64,000 nt of DNA from Hemibagrus wyckioides (taxonomy: Eukaryota > Chordata > Actinopteri > Siluriformes > Bagridae), in assembly GCF_019097595.1 (NCBI RefSeq), contig NC_080720.1, forward strand, positions 14,899,352 to 14,963,351. The letters run 5' to 3'. Made by a program: the position numbers and the translations under genes. This document shows positions 40,231 to 53,151 of the stretch, piece by piece. Position 1 is the stretch's first letter. Each line of letters begins with the position of its first letter. The notes beneath the pieces are model-generated. The model was not told the DNA's origin. It did not search any database and was given only the letters and a program-made list of their open reading frames with translations.

Positions 40231-41705
40231 ATGTGCGCTGTGGAGTCAGGGGGTTTCAAACACAAAACATAAACAGAAGCACATGGGAGAATAACAATAA
40301 CGTAAGCAAACCCCTGCGAGACCATCCTCTGGTGTTCTGGCAGGGAACTGTCCAGCAGTCCTGTACACAAGGGTATATTCAGGCCATATGATGATACGAG
40401 ACACATTAATAATTGTTATACAACAAAAGTGACACAAATAATCACTTTGATTCATTTTGTATCATTAACATAAAGAAATCTGCTTAATTGTTTAAAGAAA
40501 TGTCTTGCTCACCAACACTAATTCTGCCTAACCAGAAAGACAATTACTAATGAATCTGGTAATCAATGGCATTGCTAACTAATGCCCAATTTAAAAAAGG
40601 CAGTATTATGATGATGATAAACAAATGCAAGAAAATGCATTAAATAATTGACTTTTTAAATGCATAGAACTGTATTAATGAATTTGCATTTCAAGTTGCA
40701 TTTTAGTTCACAACAGTGAAGCAATTAAGACATCTGTAAAAGTAAAAAGTGTTTGTGGTATACAGTAGCTGTGCTTGTCTAACATTGTAAGGCCCCTTGT
40801 AAAGTATAGGCTTTAGTGAAGCGCTTAGTTCAACATTTATTTACTGCAACTCATGGAAAATCACAATTCTCAGTGACGCAGTCTTCCTTATATGCACTAG
40901 CTCACAGAATTTCCCCTTATTCTCCAACCTTTGGACCCATTAAGATAGTGTTCTATAGTATGCCGTTATAAACCAGTGCCAGATGCGGATGTCAGTGCAG
41001 TAGAGGATGTATTTTGTAAAATACTTCAAGATTGTTGGGACAATAGACAAGTTTTTTCCAGGAAAGATCTGCTGCAGGTAGACAGCATGGGCTGAAGCAG
41101 GGACTGCTACATTAATCGAAACTAATTAGCTTTTCACATGTACTAAAAGAAATGATGAATCAATTTCTATATGTAAAATACTTTAAAATTCTTTATTCGT
41201 GGTACCATCGAAAACATTAAAAATTGAGACACACCCTAGATGTTATTGTTGTATGGTTAAAAAAAGGGAGGAGAAAATTACATTAGGTAATTCATATTAG
41301 GGGTATTTTCTGAAAATGAGTACAGTAGTTAAAATAACGTCTTCTACCTGAAACAAATGTTTCTTAATGTGGATCATTTTTATGGTTTACATTTACAGTT
41401 TTAACATTATTAATGTCACCCACAATACAGGCAACATTTGGTAACATTCTAACCTGTCTAATGCCTCAGTAACACACACTGAATATGACTCGGTTCCAGC
41501 TTTTTCTTTTCTTAATGCGTTAAGTACTTGAACAGATACACCTCATTGTTTCTTCCTGGCCTCCATACTCCTCCACCACTCTTTCATCTACAATCTTCCT
41601 ACGCTGTCTCCCTGCTCTTGTGCACCACTTTGAACAGCACTGATTTCAGTCCTTACCCCATCTCTCTGCTTGTTCTAATTGTCCTAAGTGTTGCTTAAAT
41701 GTAAC

Positions 41706-41706
<1 letters not shown>

Positions 41707-41803
<97 letters not shown>
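41707..41803. repeat. (GATA)n microsatellite
   Basis: About 24 perfect GATA units. Confidence 0.97.
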
Positions 41804-43544
41804 TTAATTACTACTTCATGCATTGCTGCAACTAAAGTACACATCTGTGTAATCATTTTTTGTGCTGTCAATGTGCAAGTCCATTGTGTGATACTCTAGT
41901 CACTTACAGGCCACCTAGGTATTTGCCCTGCCCTCATTAATGCACTATTATTTTATTTTATTTTTATTTGTAAGGTTCAAAACGAAATTATTTTTGCTTG
42001 CTATATACATAGGCACTAGATGCATGAGGTCTATGAGCACACTAACACAGATTACTGCCACTCATTCTCCCTCCATCCAACATTCAAAGAGAAACAAAGG
42101 GCTGTTGGGTGCCGTCCCCTCCCCACCCCTCTTTAATCATTTCCCTTTAATCTTTACCTCAGCATCTCTAAATCCTTTCAGATTTTGTTTTGTTCTGGCC
42201 TTGTTTTGATCAAGACAGAGACACTCAAGTTTATAAATCCCTAATCATCACTTGTGCATCGGTCTCTTGTTCACTTGCTCTCTCATCCTGTCACTTTTCT
42301 CTGCCTTGGTCAGCCCTGATGGTTGGCTCATTGGTTGAAGTTGCAGGTAAGGTCACTATCTAGTGAATGTCTAATGAAGATTTAGAAATAGTCATTTCTA
42401 ACACAATGGTCATCAATTAAAAATAGTGTAAAACTAGGTATATGATAAATTAAAAAAACAAAAAACAATAAAACAAAACTTTTGGAAAAATGTTTTGCAT
42501 GTGTGAGAGTGTGTATCTTTACATGCATCATGCAACCATTCATTTGCTCACACATCACACCACTCATATAGTATACTGCACCATTATTATGCATTACACA
42601 CTTGTAGCTACATGTAACCCCAGGTTTTGTTCCTGTTTGCTGTGAACAAACCAGCCTGCTCCTGATTTTTGCTCTTTGTTTGTAATGGTCCTACACAAAC
42701 AGCAAAAAGCCCATAAAACTCACACTGTTATCTCTGCCTGAGCACTTTTGTTCCGTGGTAATGATTTTTAGTGCTTCAGACCAGCATGGCTCTGTGTTTC
42801 TGTGTAATAAATGCATTTAGATAGAAATAGCAAAAGCTGCTTTTCCGTACCCAGGTACAATAAAGTGAATGTGCAATAGTGGTAATAATGGTGAGTTGCA
42901 CGTAATGCATTATTGCTGCTTAGCTTGGCTGAAAAGCTAATACAGGACACTATTTTATACAATTTGCAGGCAGACCTGAGCTCAAAAGTGCCTGTTGCTA
43001 TGCAAGACTCACCACATTTCCATGGTGATGTGCAGATGGAATTAGCAAGCTATACAGGAGCCTCCTTAGCTTTACTGGAAGACTGATGTCTATTCTGTTA
43101 ATGTCACCCTATTATGAAAATAATATGAAAACACAATTTCTCATTTAGATTTATATTGTTCATTTCTTTTTAAAAAATGTCTTGTAAGCTATGTTATTAT
43201 CTAAAAACTGTTGACTTGAATACTGAATTATTGTTATTGCCTTTAGATTCAAAGTATAGGTGATGATCATAAAGTGCCCGAGATTCTAAATAAAAATAAA
43301 TAAATGAATGAATTCTAATAAATTTAAATGACTCCACTTCAGACATCCCTATTACCACATCCATTGCACAACAAAATGGTACCATTATATGGGCTGATAA
43401 TTATATCCATCAGCATTAATATGGCTTAGTTAAATTTAGTTTAGTTTAAATGTAACACTCATCTAGTACAACACAAACATACCAGATGTCCCACTTTTTA
43501 TACCATGATATGATATGAGAAAATGCACATGTTCAGAGACTTAG

Positions 43545-44822
43545 TCACTCCTCTGGGATCTGTCCAGGTATCCTGACACCATGGTCCAGGGTATTTCTAG
43601 GGCTGGAGTTGGCACAGCTGGACCTGGTGGGCTCAGTCTTGATGCTGGTCCTCTGCAAGAACTGCAGGAAGTTCTCCTGGATGGAACCTTCATGACTAGA
43701 GCCTCCAAATTCCACAGGCCTGTTGGATGCACAGCACTTCCTCAGCTTTATGAGTTCCTCTCGAATCTGCCTGTTGAGCAATCCATAGAAAAATGGGTTC
43801 ACTGCAAATGAGGAGTACGCCAACCAGGTGATTATCTCCTCAATGTCTCCTGGACTCTGGAGTGGTGCTGTGATGGACATGTGAAGGTGGAAACTGAAGT
43901 ATGGAAGCCAGCACAGCAGGAACTGCCCTACAATAACTACAAGTGTGAGAGCAGCCTTTCCTCCTCCAAATACCCTCTCAGGGGACAGTCTCTGAGGCAG
44001 ACTCCGTGTAGTAGTGATGATGGTAGTCTGACTGTTAATGGAATCTGAGCGACACTTAGCAGGGTTAGGGGGCCAGGGGGCCATGGGTACGTGCTGTCTT
44101 GCGGCTGAGCGTGCCACCTTGTAGACGCTACAGTATACAGCAAAAATCACGACTGCAGGAACTAGAAAACACACCATACTGAAAAGAATGGCAAAGGCTT
44201 TCCTGAGACGACTATGACTCCAGTGCAGAGAGCAATGGGTAGCTGCAATGGAGCTTTGATTTCCATAGGCTGGCCAACCCAGTAAGGTAACAAGCGCCAA
44301 AAGCAAAGATTTCACCCAAATTAATACCATAACTCCAACAGCCAGGTGTATTGTCATCTTTACCTCATAGCGCATAGGATGAACTATGTAATAGTAGCGT
44401 TCCACACTAATGGCAGTTACAGTAAGAATAGAGGCACAGACCAGAAACACGTTGAGAAAGATGTAGACTTGGCACTCCAGGACCGTAAATGTCACAGTAC
44501 TGAAGAACGGAGAGCTCGATACTATTCCGAGAGGCATCAGTAATATAGCACAAAGCAAATCCACTGCACAAAGATGGCATACAAATGCATATTTCTTTGT
44601 GTGTGGAGCTCGGGCAATGGCCAAAATAACTCCAGTGTTGCCAAGCAGGGCTGCAAGGTTAAGGGTCACCATGCCGAATAAGCCCACTAGATGTTTAATT
44701 TGGGAATCGGAGTGGATGACTTCCTCCATGCTTGGTGGGGTAGGCTTTGTGGGTCTCCATTGGCTAGATGTATCATTTGGAGTTGTGTGATTGGTCAGGA
44801 ATCCTGGCCCAGCTTTCTCCAT
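43545..44822 (-). CDS. gpr62: Orphan class A GPCR, GPR61/GPR62 group (gpr62)
   Basis: A single coding exon encodes 425 aa with seven hydrophobic segments and a plasma-membrane GPCR layout. Visible: sequons N11 and N16; TM1 GN at 61-62; TM2 CAVDLL at 85-90; disulfide cysteines C117 and C197; ERY instead of DRY at 141-143; CWLPY at 304-308; NPFFY at 342-346. Group signatures are VERYYYIVHPMRYEVKMT, GGGKAALTLVVIVGQFLLCWLPYFSFH and the tail motifs EGSIQENFLQFLQ and RIPGQIPEE. These tail motifs are known from GPR61, but WLAYSSFAVNPFFYGLL and the RSDSINS stretch in loop 3 resemble GPR62, and parp3 lies immediately upstream as in the human PARP3-GPR62 pair. GPR61/62 are orphan receptors reported to signal constitutively through Gs. 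The main alternative is a gpr61 paralogue. A 5' UTR intron probably ends at 44892 (see separate entry). Confidence 0.8.
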   Translation of the reverse strand: MEKAGPGFLTNHTTPNDTSSQWRPTKPTPPSMEEVIHSDSQIKHLVGLFGMVTLNLAALLGNTGVILAIARAPHTKKYAFVCHLCAVDLLCAILLMPLGIVSSSPFFSTVTFTVLECQVYIFLNVFLVCASILTVTAISVERYYYIVHPMRYEVKMTIHLAVGVMVLIWVKSLLLALVTLLGWPAYGNQSSIAATHCSLHWSHSRLRKAFAILFSMVCFLVPAVVIFAVYCSVYKVARSAARQHVPMAPWPPNPAKCRSDSINSQTTIITTTRSLPQRLSPERVFGGGKAALTLVVIVGQFLLCWLPYFSFHLHMSITAPLQSPGDIEEIITWLAYSSFAVNPFFYGLLNRQIREELIKLRKCCASNRPVEFGGSSHEGSIQENFLQFLQRTSIKTEPTRSSCANSSPRNTLDHGVRIPGQIPEE

Positions 44823-45680
44823 AGTTCACAGTTTGTATGCCAAGTCAAGATCCAACATCGCCAAGTATTGGATTTCCTCTGATTTGAAGCTCTAAAAAAG
44901 AACAAAAGAAAACAGTAGGATAGCTATTGTATCATGTGGTGCAGCTATTTTTACACAAATATACTTCATATATTATGGAAATGTAAAATGCTTAAATGTT
45001 TTTTTTTTTCATAATATAATGTAGTATTAAATAGACATTAAAATAGTGCATTGTTACTTCTATTATATGCATTTCTATGGTATTGTAATGTAATATGATA
45101 CATTATGCATCATGAGGAATATCCCTTAAATTATGTGCAAAATCCAAGTTTAAAGAGTCTTAGCCACAATTAATAATCCTCATATTTCATTTCATTTGAC
45201 CATTACAAAACCTGGACATCTTTATCATTGCATTAATGATGGCAAAAAATATAGATGTATTGACATGTAATTTGTCTTTTATCTCAGCCTGGATATAGGG
45301 CTTATTCATTGTCCTCTATCAATGTAGCTGTTTTGTTTTCCTATGTAAATTACACAGGTCCATCCCACACTTCACAGATACACTGACTACATTTAACCTG
45401 AATAAAACTAATTAATTCAATCAAATGCAGTGGCAGCATGCTCCTGTTTTTCAAGCTAATGTAAATTAAGAGTTGATTAAAGCAAATATTTTCAGTTTCA
45501 TTTTGTTTTTCTCATGGCTCAACCATAACAAGCTCCAGCTGAGCGTTCAGGTAATCAATCACTTTCAAAAGTAGTGTGTTTTTCTTAATTAAGAAATACA
45601 CAAATAAAGGAAATAGCATACCTGCAGGAACCATTGTTGTTTTTATTCACCCAGAGAGCACAGCAGAATCCACTTCTTTC
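44823..45680 (-). other. Predicted spliced 5' UTR of gpr62
   Basis: On the minus strand a strong acceptor (TTCTTTTGTTCTTTTTTAG) ends at 44892, 69 bases upstream of the gpr62 ATG. About 730 bases further upstream a good donor, CTGCAG|GTATGC, ends an exon at 45622. Joining them gives a spliced leader. The transcription start is not identified. The splice sites are visible; their use is inferred. Confidence 0.45.
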
Positions 45681-46719
45681 CTAAAGTGGTCTAGATCACA
45701 GACTGCTTGCTGCTTCGGGTAAGTCAACATTATCCAAAGCACGTGATGCTCACACTCTCTCACCTCTCTCCTTCCAGATGTGTTATCCAGCTTGTGTCTA
45801 TTGGGAAGAATTTTTTAACATCAGATCCAAGTACTAAGATGTGGAACAGTTACAGTTTAGTCTTCCTCGGGGCCCAGGTGAGAGGAGAGAAAGCCACCTT
45901 CTCTTCTGCTTGCCTCCACCACTGTTCATCAATACATGCACCACTTAAGTTGGTGTCTTAATATGATGCTCTCTCTCCCTCTCTTTGTGTGTGTGTAGGG
46001 CTGTGACTGTCACACATTGTATTCCATGTAACCCCCCCCAACCCCCCCCCCCCCTTCCTCTTTGAAACAGACACATGCTCCTCTGTCCTCAGAAGTGGCA
46101 GTACTCCCCTGGGTCCTACTATACACCCGATCACAGGAATCAATATTTAACTCACTTTAAAAATGTATTGATTGCTAAGTTAAAGTAAACCATATTTATA
46201 TAACAACCATATATATTCATTATCATTTGTTGTCACATGCCAGGGTTTTCAATGATACACAGTCTCACTACAATTCCTTATAAAAATCTAAACACAACAT
46301 AACATCCAAACGCAGGTTTTTGTGCAGGTTAAAATACAGCACATTAAAGAATGACCAAGCAAGAAAGTAGTCTGACTGGTTGAAGGATCTTGACTAGGGA
46401 CACATGGAGTCCCTAAGATTTGATAGAGCACACATTTTAGTCAAATATATTTGTTTGTAAGACAAGTTAAAATTCAAATTTTATTGGTCACATACGAAAT
46501 CATACACAGTACGACATGTAGTGAAATGCTTTTTACAACTGTCTTACATAAAAAGAAAGAGTACAAAAAGAAAAATTTAAAATTAAAGTGTGGACATGAA
46601 AAATAGGGGATATAGTTAAGAATAGATAGGGAAAAGTAGGGAAAATTAAATGGTAGAAATCACAAACGAAAACAACTTGAAAGTCAAGTGTCAGATATGC
46701 ATATGCAAATATATGTCTT

Positions 46720-46751
<32 letters not shown>

Positions 46752-48566
46752 ATATAATTTTCTTATCCAGGGAGACATTTAAAGTCCTTTGTAGTCTCTA
46801 AAAAACATGTTCAACACATAAATGTCTGAGAATCCCAGCCAGGTAAAATCTCCTAGAATGGGGTTAGAACAGCAAAGAAAATTGTATTTTTAAATGTAAA
46901 ATATATATAAGTGTTCATTCAAGTGTTAGATGAAGTGACAGTTCATTCCACCATCTGGGTGTCAGAACATTAAACAGTCTTGATGTAGCTTGAGGGATGG
47001 TGGGTCCAGTCAAGGCTAGAGTTTTGAAGGGAGTATGGTGCAGAATAGAGGGGTGCAGGTTTGGTGATAAACAGAGTAACTGAATTATCAGAGTTCTGCA
47101 AAGCCTGTCTTGGAGCTCAGCAATATAGATATTAGATATGTGAAAGAAACTACTATGATAGTATATATTAACCAAACACTAGAAGCTTTGTGAGCTACTA
47201 CAGAGGTTACAAGTGGTAAAAACCAAACAGTCTCTAAGCGTATGGGCCAATATGTGATCAATTTGAGGCAACTTTCAACAGCGACACCTACTGGATACTG
47301 TTTAGTAAAAAAAACACAAGTCTAGATTTAAGCACAATTATTTATTTTCCACCTGTTGAGTTACCACACAGCAAGACATTTATTCAAGGCACTCTTGAGA
47401 GCTTAACATTTCTTCAAAATCAGTTATTATAACAAAGTGCATTTAAACTAGGCAATATCTTGGATATCAAGCAAGCATTAGAGATAACATTATTCATGTT
47501 AAGTCTATAGTGCAATAATGCAGGCTGCATAATAAACTTCAGCTTAAAGCACACTTTCAAAAACAAAAACATTGTAGTCAATTATGTTTGTTATTAATAT
47601 ATCATGTATTATATATATATATATATATATAAAAATGGCCAAATACAAACTCATAACATTTTAAAGAACAAATAAGACAGTGGACTCCTGGGCAAAGTTT
47701 TTAAAGGAGTATTGGGGTCTGATACATTTGGAAGGACTGAGACTCATTCAGAAAAGTCAGTGTGATCAGATACTATGTTGTTTTTTCTTAGAATTAATTT
47801 TATCTTATCGTTCATCAGTTTATAAAGATTTTCTACATTGCACTGAGTAGCTCCTTAAAAGTTAGGTTTAAAAATAAATGCTTTAAATGTATTAGCATTT
47901 CCTTCCATTTATTTATGTATTTATTTATTTTTGCTTTTATTATAACAGTCCTAATATTTATTCCAAGAAGAATAAAGGCCCTTTCTTTCTGCACATAATT
48001 CTACTAGCATGAATGGATGCATGAATTTAAAAAAAAACAAACCCCCCCCCACACACACACCAGTAAAATGATTGTGTATATAACCTAAAACTTCAAAGAA
48101 GATGGAAAGAAATTCAGGATAGAAAACCGATACAGAAAAGTCGAACAGAATAAATGGAAATTCCAGAGAAATTTAACATGGAATATTTTTAGAAAGTGCA
48201 CTATTCAGCTGTAATGGCTATACAGAAAACCATTCAAACAGATTCTAGAATAAAAGGAAGGTAATCCAAATTCGCCTTGAACAAAGGCAGAAAAACAACC
48301 AGACTTAGCAAAATGTCTTTCAAATGTAAAAAATGTGTTTGTTATTTGAAAACGCTTCTGGAAATGAAAAAAAAAAAAGAATTTACTGAGGGCCTTATTG
48401 AGTCAAATGAACTTATGCTGAACATCTCAGCAAATCAGACTCTTGATAAACTTTGGTTGACTATGAAATAAAACACACAAAATCAAATCTGTGTAGTTTA
48501 TAAACTTGTGTTTTTAGCAGAGTGTTGTGTTTTTGGTATCTTTTGCCAATCCCCTTGTAGCAGAAG
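45681..48566. other. Space between gpr62 and parp3
   Basis: It should contain the gpr62 promoter and the parp3 3' UTR. A C-rich run lies at 46031-46054, TA runs at 46724-46750 and 47610-47631. No further gene was recognised. Confidence 0.45.
46470..47200 (-). mobile_element. Probable LINE-derived remnant
   Basis: The plus strand near 46,475 has AATTTTATTGGTCACATACG and GTGAAATGCTTTTTACAACT, a repeat end common in fish. From 46,915 to 47,170 the minus strand reads SRLFNVLTPRWWNELSLHL, like the PRLWNALPL segment that follows the reverse transcriptase of CR1/L2-type LINEs. Whether these are one insertion is uncertain. Confidence 0.4.
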
Positions 48567-51500
48567 TTAGAAGCAGAGCTCCAGCAGGTAGCGGATGCGA
48601 CACTGATTCTCCCTGTAAATAAGGTACTCACTGCTGTAGAAGCTGCTGTCTTTGTACTGAGGTTGAGGTATGGCTTTGCCTTGTGGCACAGCAACATCCT
48701 TTCCATCCAGCTTAAGGAAGATGTCTTTTGAGGGATCTGAGCAGTACAAATGATTACCAATAATGTTAATAATGGTTAATAAAGTTTGGTTTTTGACAAA
48801 AGAATCATGCTTAGTTGTGTTAGTTTGTGTTAGCAATGCTGTGCTAAAGTCTTTTGTTAACAAAATTTGACTGCATCCAAAAAAAAAGAGTGTGTTACTG
48901 AGTCTTCAGATGAACTGTGGCATATTCTCCTAGTTACTTAAATAAAACTATCAGCTAATAAAACTTCAAAACTACTGTTTTTATTTTTAAGAAAACCGTT
49001 GTAACATGAAATATTGACTTTTTTTCCATTTCTTTCTTTCTTTCTTTTTTTTTTTTTTTTTTTTTTTTTACAATTTATGCTCTATGTTAAATTACAATCT
49101 GATCACTACTGGCAAAAGATTTTATAATTATTATTTTGGAACTTCTACATTGAAGGAACACCGACCTGGTTCTTGTGTCCCACGTGCTACCACACTGTCA
49201 TAGCCATTAGGAGCCTTCCTTAAGCTTGGGTCATCTCTTGTGATGGTGTATTCCTTACCCAGTGCAACTTCATTCAGAAACATAATGCCGGTATTTTTTG
49301 ATGTTCGGACTGCGGAAAGGGACATATACATTACGGTTATTCATATGACACCATGTTGTTCATGCATTAGATTCAAAAGGTTTAAACTGAAGTATTATGA
49401 AATGTCTCCTAGTCTAATGATATTTCTATGACATTATTACACAAAGAAAGAATGGACCCTCACCATAACCAGCAGATTTAGAATTTTCTGAGGCAAAGTA
49501 AATTCCCCTGCCCACCCGACCACCAGAGTGTGGCATGATGCGTAGACCACTTTTCAAAATGGCTGCCACCACGGCCACATTAGTACCATGCCACAGCAGT
49601 TTCCGGTTTTCCAAAGCATCATTGTCCCTGAAGCGCTCCGCCTGCATAGACAAATACACACACACACACATGCATACACACATGCATACACACACACACG
49701 CATACACAGTGACAAACAGATTTCACTGCGAATTAGAATGAGGGCTTATAGTTTGACTAAGTATTGTGTGTGTCAAAAGATTATTGCAAACACATATATA
49801 AACATATTGATATAGCTCACCTCTTTATCTCTGTCCACTTGCCAGACATCTACTATTTTGAGTCTTTCACCAGTGGCATTTAAGTACTTCTCAATAATCT
49901 TAAAACAACACATAAAAGGCACACAGCAGTCATAAATATTGAAGACAGAGCAAGGTGTATCAGTGTATTAAAACAAACAAACTAAAATTTACTTCAAAAT
50001 CTTAAAATAAATAAACTTGTATACCTTAAATTCATTAGATTTTTTATCCAAGAGTATGAGGTTGCATTTTAGAGACTGGTAGTTCTGGTCTATTGGATTA
50101 GGAACCGTCTCCACCATCTCCTGCTTCGCCTTTTCTGACTCAGCTTTAAGGCTTTGGGCTATCTCTATATCTGCCAAGACCTAGCAGAAATAACAGCGTG
50201 GGAAAATTAAAACAGCATGGAAAAATTTCCATATTGGACAGTTTAGTTATATGCTAGTGAAAATAATGGCACTGGGTGTGCGTATAGATGGCACATCTTA
50301 CCAGAAGCATCTCCTTCTTGTTTTGAAGAATGACATCATCTCTGATGACAGGGGGTCTGTTGCGGCCAAAATTATGTGGAATAATGGTGAAAAACTTTGA
50401 AGTAAGCTCTGCTAACTTGCTTTCATTACTTTTCCTTTTTATTGCCTCCTCAATCTCTTCTAATGCCTCGAAGCCTTTAGCAATCTGTGGCTTGCTCAGC
50501 TTCCCCAGTGGCATTTTCTTAATGTCTGTGCAAATGGACAAAATTAGACAGTGCAATACAAAAGCTGAAAACAACTTCCTTTGGGTTAAGTGCGATGCTT
50601 AGAGGGAAAACTGGTTGCTTGACGGGTCAAAGACAGGACTAAAGAAGTCAACCCTCCTATGCTACTGAAGGATTTCTAAACAATTAAACACTATGCCATA
50701 TATCTTCCCACAAGTTCAACACCAGTTTTTCCCAACACATCCCACACACAGATAAACTACCAGAACCGTGACGAAATGATCAAGCACTGATGGTTAGGTT
50801 GTCAGCTAGGGTTAGTTGAAAAGAATGTACAGGCTAGCTTACTTAGAAAACTCTCTAGCATTTTAAACCCTAAACCAGACAAACAGACTGAGCTGAAATC
50901 ATACCCAGGTTCATTCCCTCCATGGCTTCCTTGAACATGTCATTGTCAAAGATGAGCTTGATGAGTCTTTGAGTTGCATTGTCCAGTGTGCAAGACAGAA
51001 TGTTTTTTGCTGCCACTGGTCTGCTGCTTACAGCATCAACCTGAAAAATTCACCATCAACAATAAATGATTCTGCATATGCAGAATGCAAACACTGCACA
51101 AAGGTATTAAGGCAGTATATTATGTACACTACCAGTCATTTTTCTGGAGAATTACTAAAAACTGAGATGAAATCTTGGACACCAGGTATTAATCCTGGAT
51201 GTGGTCACTAGCAAAGTGTAATGCGGTTTTCTAATATTTATAGTACTAACTGAGAACATAAACAGTTTTGTAATTTATGGGGACAGTAGTATCTTTTTAA
51301 TTCTCTGACTTGCCTTCACTTCAGCCTCCTGGTCTCCTTCCACCTCAATCAGAGTGTATTTTCCCGCATGAGAGACAAAGTTATCCCGATCGCTCCAGTT
51401 GTTCTTTGTTTTGTCTTTGAATTTCTTTTCAAAGTTCTTGATGGCAGCATCAACAGTTGAAGGTCCAGCTAAGTTGTTCTGGCCTGCTTCTCCCTGACCA

Positions 51501-53118
51501 TGACAAAAAAGGATTATTAAGCATATGAGAATGATGAAAATCTATGTTAAAGTTAAATTTTATGTTAGTCTATGATTTAAATAGAAACTTAAATTTAAAG
51601 CTTGGTAGTTTTTTTTTCCTTAACTCTTTTTACAAGAGTTGGAAATTGGAATTTCCTAGCATCTAATATTTGAAGCCGTTATATTCATCTACTAAAATTG
51701 TGTGTAATGTTATATCAACAGAGGTAAAAACATCTCCCACTCAAAGCCAACAGAGTCCTGACTAATTTTATGTCAGACTTAAACCATGATTGCTGACTCA
51801 GGTCTGGAGAAAAATGCTTTTATATGGTGTTCTTGAGCTGCTGAGAAATTTACTGTCAGTGCTGTCTCAGGGGTGACAGGTTAGAATTGACATCTTGTAG
51901 CCTTAAGCTGTAAGATTTGGGAAATTGTGTGTTAATGTTTGTGTAAACATTTTTATTCAAGCCAATTTTCAAGAACTGTTCAGGAGCACACCCCAAACAT
52001 TCTATACAGTGTATTGTGCACTAATTAGAATACCTGAATAGTAAAGGTGGTGCATCGACATACTGTTTAGTATGTGGTGATTTAGTATCGAAGATAGCAT
52101 ATGACCTATTGTAACATTCCGACCTGTAACGCCCCCTCTAAACCGCCAGAGGCAGCCCTCGTCTGAGTTCTAGCACTCCCAGGTCAAGCAAACTCAAGCT
52201 CCTTTCAAGGTCCTTTTCGCATCATAAAACAAATCAATCCGGTTACCTTTCGCCTTCATACCGTATCTCCCCTACATTTCATGTCCCCCTCCTTAAACTG
52301 GTACCACTGCCTGCTAACACTCCACCCTCCAATGATGAGCCACCACCACCTCTTGACATTGATGGCTCACCAGCCTACCTGGTACGCACCATTCTGGATT
52401 CCCGGCATCGAAGAAGTTGCACTCAGTATTTGGGTGACTGAGACAACTACCACCCAGAGGAACAATCCTGGGTCAACACTGCAGCCACCGTGGACTCGAC
52501 CCACATCAAGGAATTCTACAGACTACACCCCAACCGGCCAGCTCCATGACCCCGGGGACGCCCATGCCATAGAAAACCCAGAGGTTATATAATATCTCGA
52601 CCTGTAACCCTTGTCTGAGTACTAGCATTTCCGGGTCTAGATCGCTTTCAGGATTTACTGGAACATGAATACAGCGTTCCTTAGCAACTTACCACGCCTT
52701 ATTGTCTCTTGTGTGATTGATTCATGTGTATGACCTTGTTACGTTTTCTGATTTTTCATTTTGTGATTCGGTTTTGATTTGTTGATTTCCCTGGTTACTG
52801 ATCTTTTGCCTGTTTTGTTTTGTTTATTGCCTGTCGATTTGGATTTGTTCAAAAAACAGGCTTTCATATGTAACTCTTGTAACATTCACAAATTTGTTAC
52901 AATCTCTTCTAAATCTTTTTCTTTTTTAGTAACAGAATTGTAATAACCCAACTTACTACTCTGCCCCATCTTGTCCAGCAATAGTACTCTCCTCCTGATA
53001 ATAAGACTTGGATTACATAAAATTTGTTATTATTATTGCCAATGTTGGTCTGGTTCAACATACAATCATAGTCTTCATGAACCTGTGGAAACAAAAAATG
53101 TAAAATTTAATAGAGAAA

Positions 53119-53151
<33 letters not shown>

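Larger units (their letters stand above)
37194..43544. other. Space between the cav2-like gene and gpr62
   Basis: 6.3 kb with no recognisable exon. It holds two degenerate AGTACTGTAC-type repeats near 38,880-38,940, a possible LTR and a 97-base GATA tract. The short ORFs are not supported. Confidence 0.5.

Noticed and set aside
52281..52592. 103-aa plus-strand ORF in parp3 intron 2
   Set aside because: It is the wrong frame of the gypsy chromodomain relic; the correct frame shows the domain with a stop.
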